Assembly (NCBI GenBank): GCA_947254465.1 | Contig: CAMYEU010000098.1 | Span: forward strand, 1 to 6,627 | Source of the DNA: an uncultured Gemella sp. | GTDB taxonomy: Bacteria > Bacillota > Bacilli > Staphylococcales > Gemellaceae | Length of the DNA stretch: 6,627 bases | Direction: 5' to 3' | Part shown: positions 1 to 5,455 of the stretch, one piece after another | How positions within the stretch are numbered: position 1 is the first letter of the stretch | Layout of the letters: each line of letters begins with the position of its first letter | Notes under the pieces: generated by a model | What the model was told of the DNA's origin: nothing | The model's database searches: none | The model's input: the letters and a program-made list of their open reading frames with translations, nothing else | Translations under genes and position numbers: made by a program

Positions 1-2
1 AT

Positions 3-36
3 GTCTCGTGGGCTCGGAGATGTGTATAAGAGACAG
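3..36 (+). other. Nextera (Tn5) sequencing adapter, not genomic
   Basis: Bases 3-36 match the 34-nt Illumina Nextera read-2 transposase adapter. The last 19 bases (18-36, AGATGTGTATAAGAGACAG) are the hyperactive Tn5 mosaic end. Base composition changes abruptly from GC-balanced to very AT-rich right after base 36. The adapter identity is known; the inference is that this is an untrimmed contig or read end, so bases 1-36 should not be annotated and the true left neighbour of the first gene is unknown. Confidence 0.97.
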
Positions 37-116
37 GTTCAATTGTCACTTCTATTATTCTTATATTATGAATATTAAAAAAATATAATGTAAAGAAATA
101 AATAACCTTTAAATCC

Positions 117-145
117 TTTACATTGTTTCATTTTTCTGATAAAAT
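117..145 (+). promoter_or_regulatory. Sigma-A-type promoter of the 225-aa gene
   Basis: A -35 box TTTACA (117-122) is followed after 17 bases by an extended -10, TGATAAAAT (137-145), i.e. TGn plus TAAAAT. Transcription would start near 152, leaving a leader of about 27 nt before the ATG at 179. Spacing and both boxes are near consensus for the housekeeping sigma factor, so constitutive, fairly strong transcription is likely. Confidence 0.75.
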
Positions 146-178
146 CAATACTGACAAGAAACTAGGAGGAATTCAAAT

Positions 179-856
179 ATGGGTAAAATATTTAAAGGTG
201 CTTTATTAGGAGCAGTGAGTGCATTAGGAGCTTATTATTATAAAAATCCTAAGGAATTAGAAAAACATAAGGATTTACTGAAAGAAAATACTAAAAATGG
301 TATTGAAAAATTAACAGCAATAATTAATGAAAAAACTCAAGAATTAGGATCTAAAGTACAAGAAGAGCAAGATGTAGCTAAAGAAAAATTAGAAGAGTTA
401 ACATCTTCTGAAAAAGTAGAAAAATTAGAAGAAAATTTTGTGGAGTTAGGAGCAAAAGCTGAAGCGGTTAAGGAAGAAGTTGCAACAGAAGTAACTGAAA
501 AAGTAGAAGATGTGAAAGAAGTTGTAGAACCTGTAGTAGAAAAAGCACAAGAAGTAGTAGCGCCAGCTATAGAGAAAGTAGAAGAAGTAAAAGAAACTGT
601 TGTACAAGCTACAGAACCTACTTTTACAGAAGTGGAAGAAGTAGCAGAAGATGCAGAAGAAACAATAGTGGAACATTTCGAAGAAAAAGTGGAACCAACA
701 TTTGAAGAAATTCATAAAGCTGTAGCACCAATAATTGAAAAAGCAGAAGAAGTAAAAGAAGACGTAGAAGAAGTAGTTGAAGAAAAACCAAAAACAACTT
801 TAGATTCTATAGTATCTTTATTCGCTTCAAAAGAAGAAGAAAAGAAAAATAAATAA
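179..856 (+). CDS. Membrane-anchored acidic 11-mer-repeat helical protein (YtxH-like N terminus)
   Basis: No specific function is recognised. The 225-aa protein starts with a short Gly/Ala-rich hydrophobic stretch (about residues 5-21, FKGALLGAVSALGAYYY), then a basic patch KNPKELEKHK, similar in layout to YtxH/general-stress-type small membrane proteins. The rest is almost wholly Glu/Lys/Val/Ala and predicted helical. Residues 116-203 divide cleanly into eight 11-residue units, for example VEPVVEKAQEV, VAPAIEKVEEV, VEPTFEEIHKA and VAPIIEKAEEV. Units 1-2 recur as units 6-7 exactly 55 residues later, with 16 of 26 positions identical. Such hendecads usually form long amphipathic or right-handed coiled helices on membranes or with partners. 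No enzyme motif is visible. The start is supported by AGGAGGA at 164-170, 8 nt upstream. It stands alone between its own promoter and terminator. A scaffold, stress or cell-envelope role is only inference; a simple YtxH-domain label would be the conservative annotation. Confidence 0.85.
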   Translation: MGKIFKGALLGAVSALGAYYYKNPKELEKHKDLLKENTKNGIEKLTAIINEKTQELGSKVQEEQDVAKEKLEELTSSEKVEKLEENFVELGAKAEAVKEEVATEVTEKVEDVKEVVEPVVEKAQEVVAPAIEKVEEVKETVVQATEPTFTEVEEVAEDAEETIVEHFEEKVEPTFEEIHKAVAPIIEKAEEVKEDVEEVVEEKPKTTLDSIVSLFASKEEEKKNK

Positions 857-867
857 TAATATAATGT

Positions 868-908
868 ATTCGGAGTAGGATAAAATTTTCTAACTCCGAA
901 TTATTTTT
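868..908 (+). terminator. Rho-independent terminator after the 225-aa gene
   Basis: ATTCGGAGT (868-876) pairs perfectly with ACTCCGAAT (893-901). The stem can continue inward through a one-base bulge (AGGA with TTCT), and a T-rich run follows (901-908). It begins 12 nt after the stop codon, as expected for a simple terminator. Confidence 0.75.
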
Positions 909-912
909 CCAA

Positions 913-950
913 AAAATAACTAGATAATTAAATAATTACCTAGTTATTTT
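913..950. terminator. Bidirectional terminator between convergent genes
   Basis: Bases 913-930 and 933-950 are reverse complements over 18 positions with one mismatch (core AAAATAACTA/TAGTTATTTT); a few central pairs must open to make the loop. The right side ends in TTTT on the plus strand. On the minus strand the hairpin runs into six T's (complement of 911-916). It sits 10 nt beyond the stop of the minus-strand HIT gene and should stop both that operon and readthrough from the left. Confidence 0.75.
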
Positions 951-960
951 CTTACTATTT

Positions 961-1386
961 TTATAATCTATCTGCGATTGCTTTTCTAATCTCTTCAAAT
1001 TCAGCAGGCTCAACTTTTTGAGGTGGCCATTTAACTTCTAAATTGTCGAAGTTTACATCTTTATCTTTATATCTTGGTACAATATGGAAGTGTAGGTGAA
1101 AAACACTTTGTCCAGCATATTCTTCGTTGTTTTGGAAGATATTTACTCCATCACAACCATATGCTTCTTTTACAGCATTAGCAATTTTTGGGAGAATACG
1201 TCCGATATTTGCAGCTGTCTCAGGTTCACAGTCGAAAATATTTCTACTGTGTTTTTTTGGGATTACTAGAGTGTGTCCTTTTGTAATAGGAAATACATCT
1301 AAAAAGCTATATACATGCTCATCTTCATATACTTTGTAACTTGGGATTTCTCCATCGATAATTTTTTCGAAAATAGTTTTTTCCAT
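961..1386 (-). CDS. HIT-family (histidine triad) nucleotide-binding hydrolase
   Basis: This is a 141-aa protein of the HIT superfamily, Hint/Hit branch (compare B. subtilis Hit/YhaE), the usual length for a one-domain dimeric member. Family members hydrolyse adenosine 5'-phosphoramidate and related nucleoside phosphoramidates or acyl-AMPs; the true substrate here cannot be read from sequence. The catalytic signature HLHFHIV is at residues 97-103, with H97, H99 and H101. By analogy with Hint1 the middle one, H99, is the nucleophile that forms the nucleotidyl-enzyme. Other family landmarks are IFEKIIDGEIP (5-15), KVYEDE (18-23), the GHTLVIPKKH segment (37-46) and AGQSVFH (91-97). Oddity: the N-terminal Cys-x-x-Cys zinc pair of many homologues (CIFCKII) is absent, replaced by T4 and E7. 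The start is fixed by AAGGAGT (minus strand, 1394-1400), 7 nt away. The gene follows the phosphorylase by 15 nt and is probably cotranscribed with it. Confidence 0.93.
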   Translation of the reverse strand: MEKTIFEKIIDGEIPSYKVYEDEHVYSFLDVFPITKGHTLVIPKKHSRNIFDCEPETAANIGRILPKIANAVKEAYGCDGVNIFQNNEEYAGQSVFHLHFHIVPRYKDKDVNFDNLEVKWPPQKVEPAEFEEIRKAIADRL

Positions 1387-1401
1387 AATTATTACTCCTT
1401 A

Positions 1402-2226
1402 TTATTTTAAGTTTTCTAATGTTTCAATTAAAAGTTTTTTCAGGTTTACACTAATTTTTTGTGCAGTTTGTAATACGTGTTCGTGGTCGTGTTTTTTCTC
1501 TTGAACACCTGTAGCCATATTAGTAGCACATGCTAACACTGCAACTGGAAGAGAAGCATGGTTTGCAGCGATTACTTCTGGAACTGTAGACATACCTACA
1601 AGATCACATCCCATAGTCTTAAATGCACGAATCTCTGCGCGTGTTTCGAAATAAGGACCTTGGAAGAATCCGTAAACACCAGTTTGTAATGTGATGTCTA
1701 ATTTTTTAGCTGAATTATGTAAGTTTTCTACTAAGTATGGATCGAATGGAGTAGTCATATCAACGAATCTTTCTCCAAGACGTGGTTCGTTTTCTCCCAT
1801 TAATGGATTATTGCTAACAAGAGAGATGAAGTCGTCAAGACAAACGATATCTCCTTCACTGAAATCAGTGTTGATAGCACCACATGCGTTTGTGATGAAT
1901 AATCCTTTTACTCCAAGATGCTTAACAACATATGTCATAAAGGCTACATCTTTCATGCTGTATCCTTCATAGTAGTGAAGACGTCCATTTAATACTAGTA
2001 CATTTTTTCCAGAAATCTTTCCGAAAGTTAGTTTATTAGCGTGTCCTTTTACACGATTGGCATGTTTATTTCCTGGGAAAAGCGGGATAGCTTCATAGCC
2101 AAGTTCCTGTTGATTTTCTAATTCTAAAGTGATTCCACTTCCTAATACTACAGCGTAGTCAATTTGTTCTCCAAAATACTTTTTGATGTAGGTTGCCGTC
2201 TCTACAATATTTTCATAATATGTCAT
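1402..2226 (-). CDS. punA: Purine nucleoside phosphorylase (trimeric, family 2)
   Basis: This 274-aa cytosolic enzyme cleaves purine nucleosides with phosphate into free base and ribose-1-phosphate for purine salvage. The whole trimeric PNP fold is visible: phosphate-binding GSG (S30) in VVLGSGITLE, NGRLHYYEG with R82 and H84 (equivalents of human R84/H86), ITNACGAI (111-118), NNPLMGENEP, the substrate-contact block QGPYFETRAE with E194 (human E201), GMSTVPE with M212, and TN at 235-236 with N236 (human N243). The E194/N236 pair is the signature of enzymes preferring 6-oxopurines (inosine, guanosine) over adenosine. H250 probably matches human H257. Human equivalences are from memory of the family. 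Length is normal and no key residue is missing. The start is supported by AGGAGGA on the minus strand (2235-2241), 8 nt before ATG. It is first in an operon with the HIT gene and divergent from nucleoside-binding lipoprotein genes, which fits nucleoside salvage. B. subtilis names for this type include punA/pupG. Confidence 0.94.
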   Translation of the reverse strand: MTYYENIVETATYIKKYFGEQIDYAVVLGSGITLELENQQELGYEAIPLFPGNKHANRVKGHANKLTFGKISGKNVLVLNGRLHYYEGYSMKDVAFMTYVVKHLGVKGLFITNACGAINTDFSEGDIVCLDDFISLVSNNPLMGENEPRLGERFVDMTTPFDPYLVENLHNSAKKLDITLQTGVYGFFQGPYFETRAEIRAFKTMGCDLVGMSTVPEVIAANHASLPVAVLACATNMATGVQEKKHDHEHVLQTAQKISVNLKKLLIETLENLK

Positions 2227-2261
2227 AATATAAATCCTCCTGAAAATGCTTTATCAAAGTT

Positions 2262-2270
2262 ATTATAGCA
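2262..2270 (-). promoter_or_regulatory. Extended -10 of the punA-HIT operon promoter
   Basis: On the minus strand the bases read TGCTATAAT, a perfect extended -10 hexamer. The expected -35 position (about 2285-2290, TATATT) is poor, which is tolerated by extended -10 promoters. Transcription would start near 2255, giving a leader of about 28 nt that contains the AGGAGGA ribosome binding site. Confidence 0.65.
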
Positions 2271-2376
2271 TAAAACATTCAGAAAATATATAACTTTATA
2301 TTATTTATTCTCGATGACTGTAATATTAATATTAATATGTTTATGTTATTAAAACATAAGAATGAATATTAATAAG

Positions 2377-2385
2377 TGCTATAAT
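2377..2385 (+). promoter_or_regulatory. Possible second, upstream extended -10 for lipoprotein copy 1
   Basis: TGCTATAAT occurs here on the plus strand, identical to the minus-strand element at 2262-2270. No convincing -35 lies 16-18 bases upstream. If active it would start transcription near 2392, and the transcript would begin essentially with the inverted repeat at 2389-2429. In such AT-rich DNA chance occurrence is possible. Confidence 0.35.
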
Positions 2386-2388
2386 ATT

Positions 2389-2429
2389 ATGATTTATTTA
2401 ATGTTATTTAAATATATTAAATAAATCAT
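2389..2429. repeat. 14-bp perfect inverted repeat before copy 1
   Basis: ATGATTTATTTAAT (2389-2402) and ATTAAATAAATCAT (2416-2429) are exact reverse complements with a 13-nt spacer. The right arm ends one base before the -35 box of the copy 1 promoter. It is all but free of G and C, so it is weak as an RNA hairpin but reasonable as a dimeric-protein operator. Alternatively it could be a remnant terminator or simple AT-rich structure. Confidence 0.5.
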
Positions 2430-2458
2430 TTGCAAACGTTTTAAAAATATTGTATTAT
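2430..2458 (+). promoter_or_regulatory. Promoter of lipoprotein copy 1 with an overlapping cre-like site
   Basis: TTGCAA (2430-2435) and TATTAT (2453-2458) are separated by 17 bases, giving a start near 2465 and a leader of about 28 nt. Bases 2430-2444 (TTGCAAACGTTTTAA) fit the catabolite-responsive-element consensus WTGNAANCGNWNNCW except for the penultimate C. The AAACGTTT centre is also a generic LacI-family half-site pair. A repressor bound here would cover the -35. The promoter is fairly sure; the CcpA/cre reading is tentative. Confidence 0.6.
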
Positions 2459-2492
2459 GAACTTAGTACATAAAGATTTTTAGGAGGAGATT

Positions 2493-3608
2493 ATGAAAAA
2501 GTTACGTACTATATTTGCAATTTTAGTTGCATTATCATTAATTGTTGTTGGTTGTTCTTCAAAGAGTGCTAAGAACGATACGAAATCTGATGGTAAGAAT
2601 GCCTATAAGATTGGTGTTGTAACTGGTGAAGGTGGAGCAAAAGATAAGAGTTTTAACCAAGCTAACGTAGAGGCGATTCAATCATGGGCAAAAGCAAATG
2701 GAGCAAAAGAGCCAGTTGTTATTGAAACGAAGAATCAAGCAGACTTAGCTGCAAACTTACAAAATGCTGCGAAGGTATCTGATATTGTATCTCTAGCTGG
2801 ATTTGAATTTGAAAAAGAAATTACAAAAACTGCAGAACAATATAAAGATAAAAAGTTCATGTATGTAGATAGTTTTGTAGATGCTCCCAATATTGCTTCA
2901 TTAATCTTTAAAGAACAAGAAGCAGGTTATTTAGCAGGATATGCAGCGGCTTTACAATCTAAAACAGGAAAAGTAGGATTTATCGGAGGTACTAAAATTC
3001 CGCCAGTAGAACGATTTGGAATTGGATTTGTACAAGGTGCTAAAGCAGCTAAAAGTGATATTAAGGTAATGTACAATTACAGTGGAACATTCTCAGATAC
3101 AAATAAAGGGAAAACTTTAGCGGCTACTATGTATGATTCAGGAGCAGATGTAATTTTCGTTGCTGCTGGAAATACAGGTAACGGTGTAATCTCAGAAGCT
3201 AAAGAACGTGGAATAATCGATATGTCTAAGAGTGGAGAAATTAAACACTGGGTTGTTGGTGTTGATAAAGACCAATATGAAGAAGGTATCTTTAAAGGGA
3301 AAGATAAAGATGGCAAAGAATATCAAAAATCTGCTGTTTTAACTTCTGCTGTTAAAAATATTGAAGTAGCTGTAACAAAAATCTTAAATGAAATTAAAGA
3401 AGGCAAGTTTACTAAAGGTGAGCATATCTTTGGTATTAAAGAAAATGGGGTAGGAATTCCAAAAGAAAATCCTAACCTAAGTGAAGAAGCAAAAATAAAA
3501 ATTACTAAAGCTATAGAAGAATTAAAATCAGGAAAAGTTGAAGTAGTAGCTACTGGAGATGAACTTAAAGCAAAAGGTGCTGTTACAAATATCGAAGGAG
3601 AGCTATAG
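2493..3608 (+). CDS. BMP/PnrA-family nucleoside-binding lipoprotein, copy 1
   Basis: A 371-aa substrate-binding lipoprotein of the BMP family (PnrA/TmpC, B. subtilis NupN, L. lactis BmpA), which binds purine nucleosides outside the membrane for an ABC importer. Residues 1-20 are a signal peptide with lipobox VVGC; C21 would be lipidated, followed by a Ser/Lys/Asp-rich linker to about residue 36. The binding fold begins at YKIGVV. Family landmarks are GGAKDKSFNQ (47-56), SLAGFEFEKE (100-109), EAGYLAGYAAALQSKTGKVG (143-162), IFVAAGNTGNG (221-231) and VGVDKDQY (255-262), whose Asp is in the region that contacts ribose in this family. Oddity: residue 45 is Gly (VTGEGG), where copies 2 and 3 have Asp (VTDEGG). 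A strong AGGAGGAG ribosome binding site lies about 5 nt upstream. It is transcribed alone, between its own promoter and a terminator. No transporter ATPase or permease gene lies beside it, so it would share a transporter encoded elsewhere. The exact ligand is not readable from sequence. Confidence 0.93.
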   Translation: MKKLRTIFAILVALSLIVVGCSSKSAKNDTKSDGKNAYKIGVVTGEGGAKDKSFNQANVEAIQSWAKANGAKEPVVIETKNQADLAANLQNAAKVSDIVSLAGFEFEKEITKTAEQYKDKKFMYVDSFVDAPNIASLIFKEQEAGYLAGYAAALQSKTGKVGFIGGTKIPPVERFGIGFVQGAKAAKSDIKVMYNYSGTFSDTNKGKTLAATMYDSGADVIFVAAGNTGNGVISEAKERGIIDMSKSGEIKHWVVGVDKDQYEEGIFKGKDKDGKEYQKSAVLTSAVKNIEVAVTKILNEIKEGKFTKGEHIFGIKENGVGIPKENPNLSEEAKIKITKAIEELKSGKVEVVATGDELKAKGAVTNIEGEL

Positions 3609-3634
3609 GGTATAAGTATCTAAAATCTAAATTA

Positions 3635-3668
3635 ATGGGAATCACTATTGTAGTGATTCCCATATTTT
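3635..3668 (+). terminator. Terminator after copy 1
   Basis: ATGGGAATCACTA (3635-3647) and TAGTGATTCCCAT (3651-3663) form a 13-bp perfect stem with a 3-nt loop, followed by ATTTT (3664-3668). It starts 27 nt after the stop codon. It is the most GC-rich structure in the intergenic regions, so copy 2 should need its own promoter, which is present. Confidence 0.85.
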
Positions 3669-3674
3669 CAGATA

Positions 3675-3683
3675 ACGAACATT
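3675..3683 (+). promoter_or_regulatory. PurBox-like motif, site 1
   Basis: ACGAACATT on the plus strand, 7 nt beyond the copy 1 terminator. Over the 13-base Bacillus PurBox consensus AWWWCCGAACWWT it matches 11 positions (3671-3683). It is far from the copy 2 promoter (about 270 bases), so its role, if any, is unclear. Confidence 0.35.
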
Positions 3684-3759
3684 TTAAAATTAAAAAAGTT
3701 AAAAAAATATTTATTTTTAAAAAATATAGACAAAATTACTCTCTTAATAGACAGGAGTG

Positions 3760-3768
3760 ATAGTTCGT
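3760..3768 (-). promoter_or_regulatory. PurBox-like motif, site 2 (inverted)
   Basis: The plus strand reads ATAGTTCGT, so the minus strand is ACGAACTAT. Extended to 3760-3772 it matches 12 of 13 PurBox positions in reverse. The identical 9-mer recurs before copy 3 at 5318-5326, again followed within about 20 bases by AAAACGNTAT. Conservation in two diverged intergenic regions argues for function. Confidence 0.45.
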
Positions 3769-3910
3769 TTATAGCTGTTTAAAACGCTATATAAATTTAA
3801 AAAATATGGTATTGATTAATGAAGAAACGTAAAATAGAAAGTCAGAAAAATTTAAAATAAAGTATAGTTAAAACTTGGAATAATAGGTATTAAATAAGTT
3901 TCCTTAAAAA

Positions 3911-3919
3911 ACGAACATT
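3911..3919 (+). promoter_or_regulatory. PurBox-like motif upstream of the copy 2 promoter
   Basis: ACGAACATT; bases 3907-3919 match 12 of 13 positions of the PurBox consensus AWWWCCGAACWWT. Its CGAAC begins 41 bases before the -35 and 65 before the -10 of copy 2, nearly the same geometry as the site before copy 3 (40 and 63). In B. subtilis two inverted boxes about 16-17 nt apart are needed for strong PurR binding; no clear partner is seen at that distance. Confidence 0.5.
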
Positions 3920-3952
3920 AAATTTAGAAAAGATAAAAAGATATGAAGAGGT

Positions 3953-3982
3953 TTGACTTTTTGTTTAATTATATGGTATTAT
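3953..3982 (+). promoter_or_regulatory. Promoter of lipoprotein copy 2
   Basis: TTGACT (3953-3958), 18-base spacer, extended -10 TGGTATTAT (3974-3982). The same 9-base extended -10 is used by copy 3. Transcription would begin near 3989, leaving a leader of about 39 nt. This is a strong housekeeping-type promoter. Confidence 0.75.
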
Positions 3983-4027
3983 CTTTTTTTAAAACAATTC
4001 TTAATCGTAAGGAGATTAATATTTAAT

Positions 4028-5131
4028 ATGAGAAAATTATTTTCATTTGTAGCGATAGTATTATCTGCTATTTTAGTTGTTACAGGATGTTCGTCTAAAT
4101 CGTCAAAAGACAATTCTACTAATAAGTCTAACTTAAAAGTTGTTGTTGTAACTGATGAGGGTGGAGCAAAAGATAAGAGTTTTAACCAAAGTAATGCAGA
4201 AGCGTTAACTTCATGGATAGAAAAAAACGGAGGTAAAGCATTAACTCCAGTTGAAACAAAAAATCATTCGGACTTAGCAGCTAATATGCAAAGTGCATCG
4301 AAAGCAGCTGATGTAATTTCATTGGCAGGTTTTTATTTTGAAAAAGAATTACCGAAAATGGCAGATGCATTCCCAGATAAAAAGTATATTTTTATTGATG
4401 GTGTAGTAGAAAAGGCTAATGTGGCTTCTGTTACTTTTGCAGAGCAAGAAGCAGGATATTTAGCAGGATATGCAGCAGCATTACAATCTAAAACTGGTAA
4501 AGTTGGATTTATCGGTGGAGCAAAAATTCCTACAGTAGCAAGATTTGGAATTGGATTTGTACAAGGTGCAAAAGCAGTAAATAAAGATATTAAAGTAGTA
4601 TATAACTACAGTGGATCATTTAGTGATACAAATAAAGGTAAAACAATAGCGGCAACTATGTACGATACAGGAGCTGATGTAATCTTCGTGGCTGCAGGTG
4701 GAACTGGTAATGGAGCAATTAAAGAAGCACAAGAAAGAGCTACGCAAGACCTTAAAGAAAGTGGAGAAATTAAACATTGGATTGTAGGTGTTGATAAAGA
4801 TCAATATACTGATGGTGTCTTTAAAGCTAAAGACAAAGATGGAAAAGATGTTGAAAAATCAGTTGTTGTAGCATCAGTTATTAAACGTGTAGATGTTGCA
4901 GTAAAAAATGTATTAGATAGTATCAAAGAAGGTAAATTTGAAGGTGGAAAAGAACATGTCTTTACTATTAAAGAAGATGGAATTGAATTAACTTTAGGAA
5001 ATCCTAATTTAAATGAAGATGCTAAGTCAAAAATTAAAAATAAAATTGAAGAGTTAAAATCTGGAAAAGAAACAGTTGTAGCAGAAGTTGATAAATTATC
5101 TGATAAAAATAATATTGACGGTGAATTATAA
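4028..5131 (+). CDS. BMP/PnrA-family nucleoside-binding lipoprotein, copy 2
   Basis: A 367-aa paralogue of copies 1 and 3, with the same inferred role: extracytoplasmic binding of purine nucleosides for an ABC importer not encoded here. The frame stays open upstream to a TTG at 3953, but the start is set at ATG 4028. From there the protein begins with a classical signal peptide (MRKLFSFVAI...) and lipobox VTGC with C21, AAGGAGA stands at 4009-4015 (12 nt, slightly long), and the upstream stretch is the promoter itself. After a Ser/Asn/Lys linker the binding fold starts at LKVVVVTDEGG (D43 present). Landmarks are GGAKDKSFNQ, SLAGFYFEKE (98-107), EAGYLAGYAAALQSKTGKVG (141-160), IFVAAGGTGNG and VGVDKDQY (253-260). 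It ends with NNIDGEL, close to copy 1's TNIEGEL. Codons are strongly A/T-ending (Phe TTT about 14 of 16 by hand count), unlike copy 3. It is flanked by its own promoter and an 18-bp terminator hairpin. Confidence 0.93.
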   Translation: MRKLFSFVAIVLSAILVVTGCSSKSSKDNSTNKSNLKVVVVTDEGGAKDKSFNQSNAEALTSWIEKNGGKALTPVETKNHSDLAANMQSASKAADVISLAGFYFEKELPKMADAFPDKKYIFIDGVVEKANVASVTFAEQEAGYLAGYAAALQSKTGKVGFIGGAKIPTVARFGIGFVQGAKAVNKDIKVVYNYSGSFSDTNKGKTIAATMYDTGADVIFVAAGGTGNGAIKEAQERATQDLKESGEIKHWIVGVDKDQYTDGVFKAKDKDGKDVEKSVVVASVIKRVDVAVKNVLDSIKEGKFEGGKEHVFTIKEDGIELTLGNPNLNEDAKSKIKNKIEELKSGKETVVAEVDKLSDKNNIDGEL

Positions 5132-5143
5132 AAAATAGTTTAA

Positions 5144-5186
5144 AGAAAAATCTCTATAAAATTTTTTGTTTTATAGAGATTTTTCT
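5144..5186 (+). terminator. Terminator after copy 2
   Basis: AGAAAAATCTCTATAAAA (5144-5161) and TTTTATAGAGATTTTTCT (5169-5186) are an 18-bp perfect inverted repeat with a 7-nt T-rich loop, beginning 12 nt after the stop. The T-run lies inside the 3' arm. The outer A-T pairs let it act as a symmetrical, possibly bidirectional terminator. Confidence 0.8.
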
Positions 5187-5228
5187 ATTAATATGTGATA
5201 ATGTTACGGAAATAAAGTGAATTAATTT

Positions 5229-5237
5229 AATGTTCGA
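5229..5237 (-). promoter_or_regulatory. PurBox-like motif, reverse orientation, after copy 2
   Basis: The plus strand AATGTTCG (5229-5236) is the exact reverse complement of the CGAACATT core at 3676, 3912 and 5457. The ninth base differs (TCGAACATT on the minus strand). It is distant from the promoter of copy 3 and is the weakest of the set. Confidence 0.3.
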
Positions 5238-5317
5238 GATTTTAAAAGTTTTAATAACGCTTAAAAATAAACATTTATGACTACTTCGTAATAATGTGTA
5301 ATAATTATAAAGATATA

Positions 5318-5326
5318 ATAGTTCGT
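5318..5326 (-). promoter_or_regulatory. PurBox-like motif, inverted, before copy 3
   Basis: ATAGTTCGT on the plus strand, identical to 3760-3768. It is followed by AAAACGATAT at 5337-5346, matching AAAACGCTAT at 3781-3790. The two-part module is conserved in order and nearly in spacing (16 versus 18 bases between starts of GTTCG and AAAACG). Confidence 0.45.
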
Positions 5327-5455
5327 ATAATAAATGAAAACGATATTAATGTTTTGAAAATGCTTTATTGTTGTTGGTAAGTTACAGATAAAGTATAGAA
5401 AATAGTTATGTTATATTCTATAAATACTATATTAATAAGCTTTTATAATTAGAAA

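Larger units (their letters stand above)
3609..4027. other. 419-base intergenic region between copies 1 and 2
   Basis: No credible gene is seen. It holds the copy 1 terminator, three ACGAACWWT motifs (3675, 3760 and 3911), a degenerate cre-like stretch (3778-3792) and, at its right end, the promoter and ribosome binding site of copy 2. The middle (about 3793-3900) is AT-rich with short stop-interrupted frames. From 3760 on it is recognisably related to 5318-5525 before copy 3: shared ordered words are ATAGTTCGT, AAAACGNTAT, ATAAAGTATAG, AACGAACATT and TGGTATTAT. The control region was therefore duplicated together with the gene. Confidence 0.75.

Noticed and set aside
18..36. Tn5-type mosaic end suggesting a transposon
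   Set aside because: It is embedded in the full Nextera adapter at the sequence end, so it comes from library preparation.
446..715. Minus-strand open frame of 89 codons inside the 225-aa gene
   Set aside because: It is the antisense of the Glu/Lys repeat coding region, giving an implausible Phe/Tyr/Cys-rich product with no ribosome binding site.
1127..1339. Plus-strand open frame opposite the HIT gene
   Set aside because: It overlaps a well-supported HIT coding sequence and has no family resemblance or ribosome binding site.
1691..1972. Plus-strand open frame opposite the phosphorylase gene
   Set aside because: The opposite strand encodes conserved phosphorylase motifs; this frame is a shadow.
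2320..2376. AT-rich short repeats (AATATTAATATT; TTATGTT/AACATAA)
   Set aside because: Short, low-complexity AT words expected in this composition; no consistent feature could be supported.
3077..3316. Minus-strand open frame in copy 1, with analogous ones at 4616-4804 and 6271-6507
   Set aside because: All lie antisense to conserved lipoprotein blocks; the similar frames in copies 1 and 3 simply follow from the paralogy.
3669..4020. Purine riboswitch or other structured leader before copies 2 or 3
   Set aside because: The conserved purine-riboswitch core was not found, and the predicted leaders are only about 35-40 nt long.
3953..4027. 25-codon N-terminal extension of copy 2 from TTG
   Set aside because: The TTG is part of the -35 box TTGACT, there is no ribosome binding site before it, and it would bury the lipoprotein signal peptide that begins at 4028.
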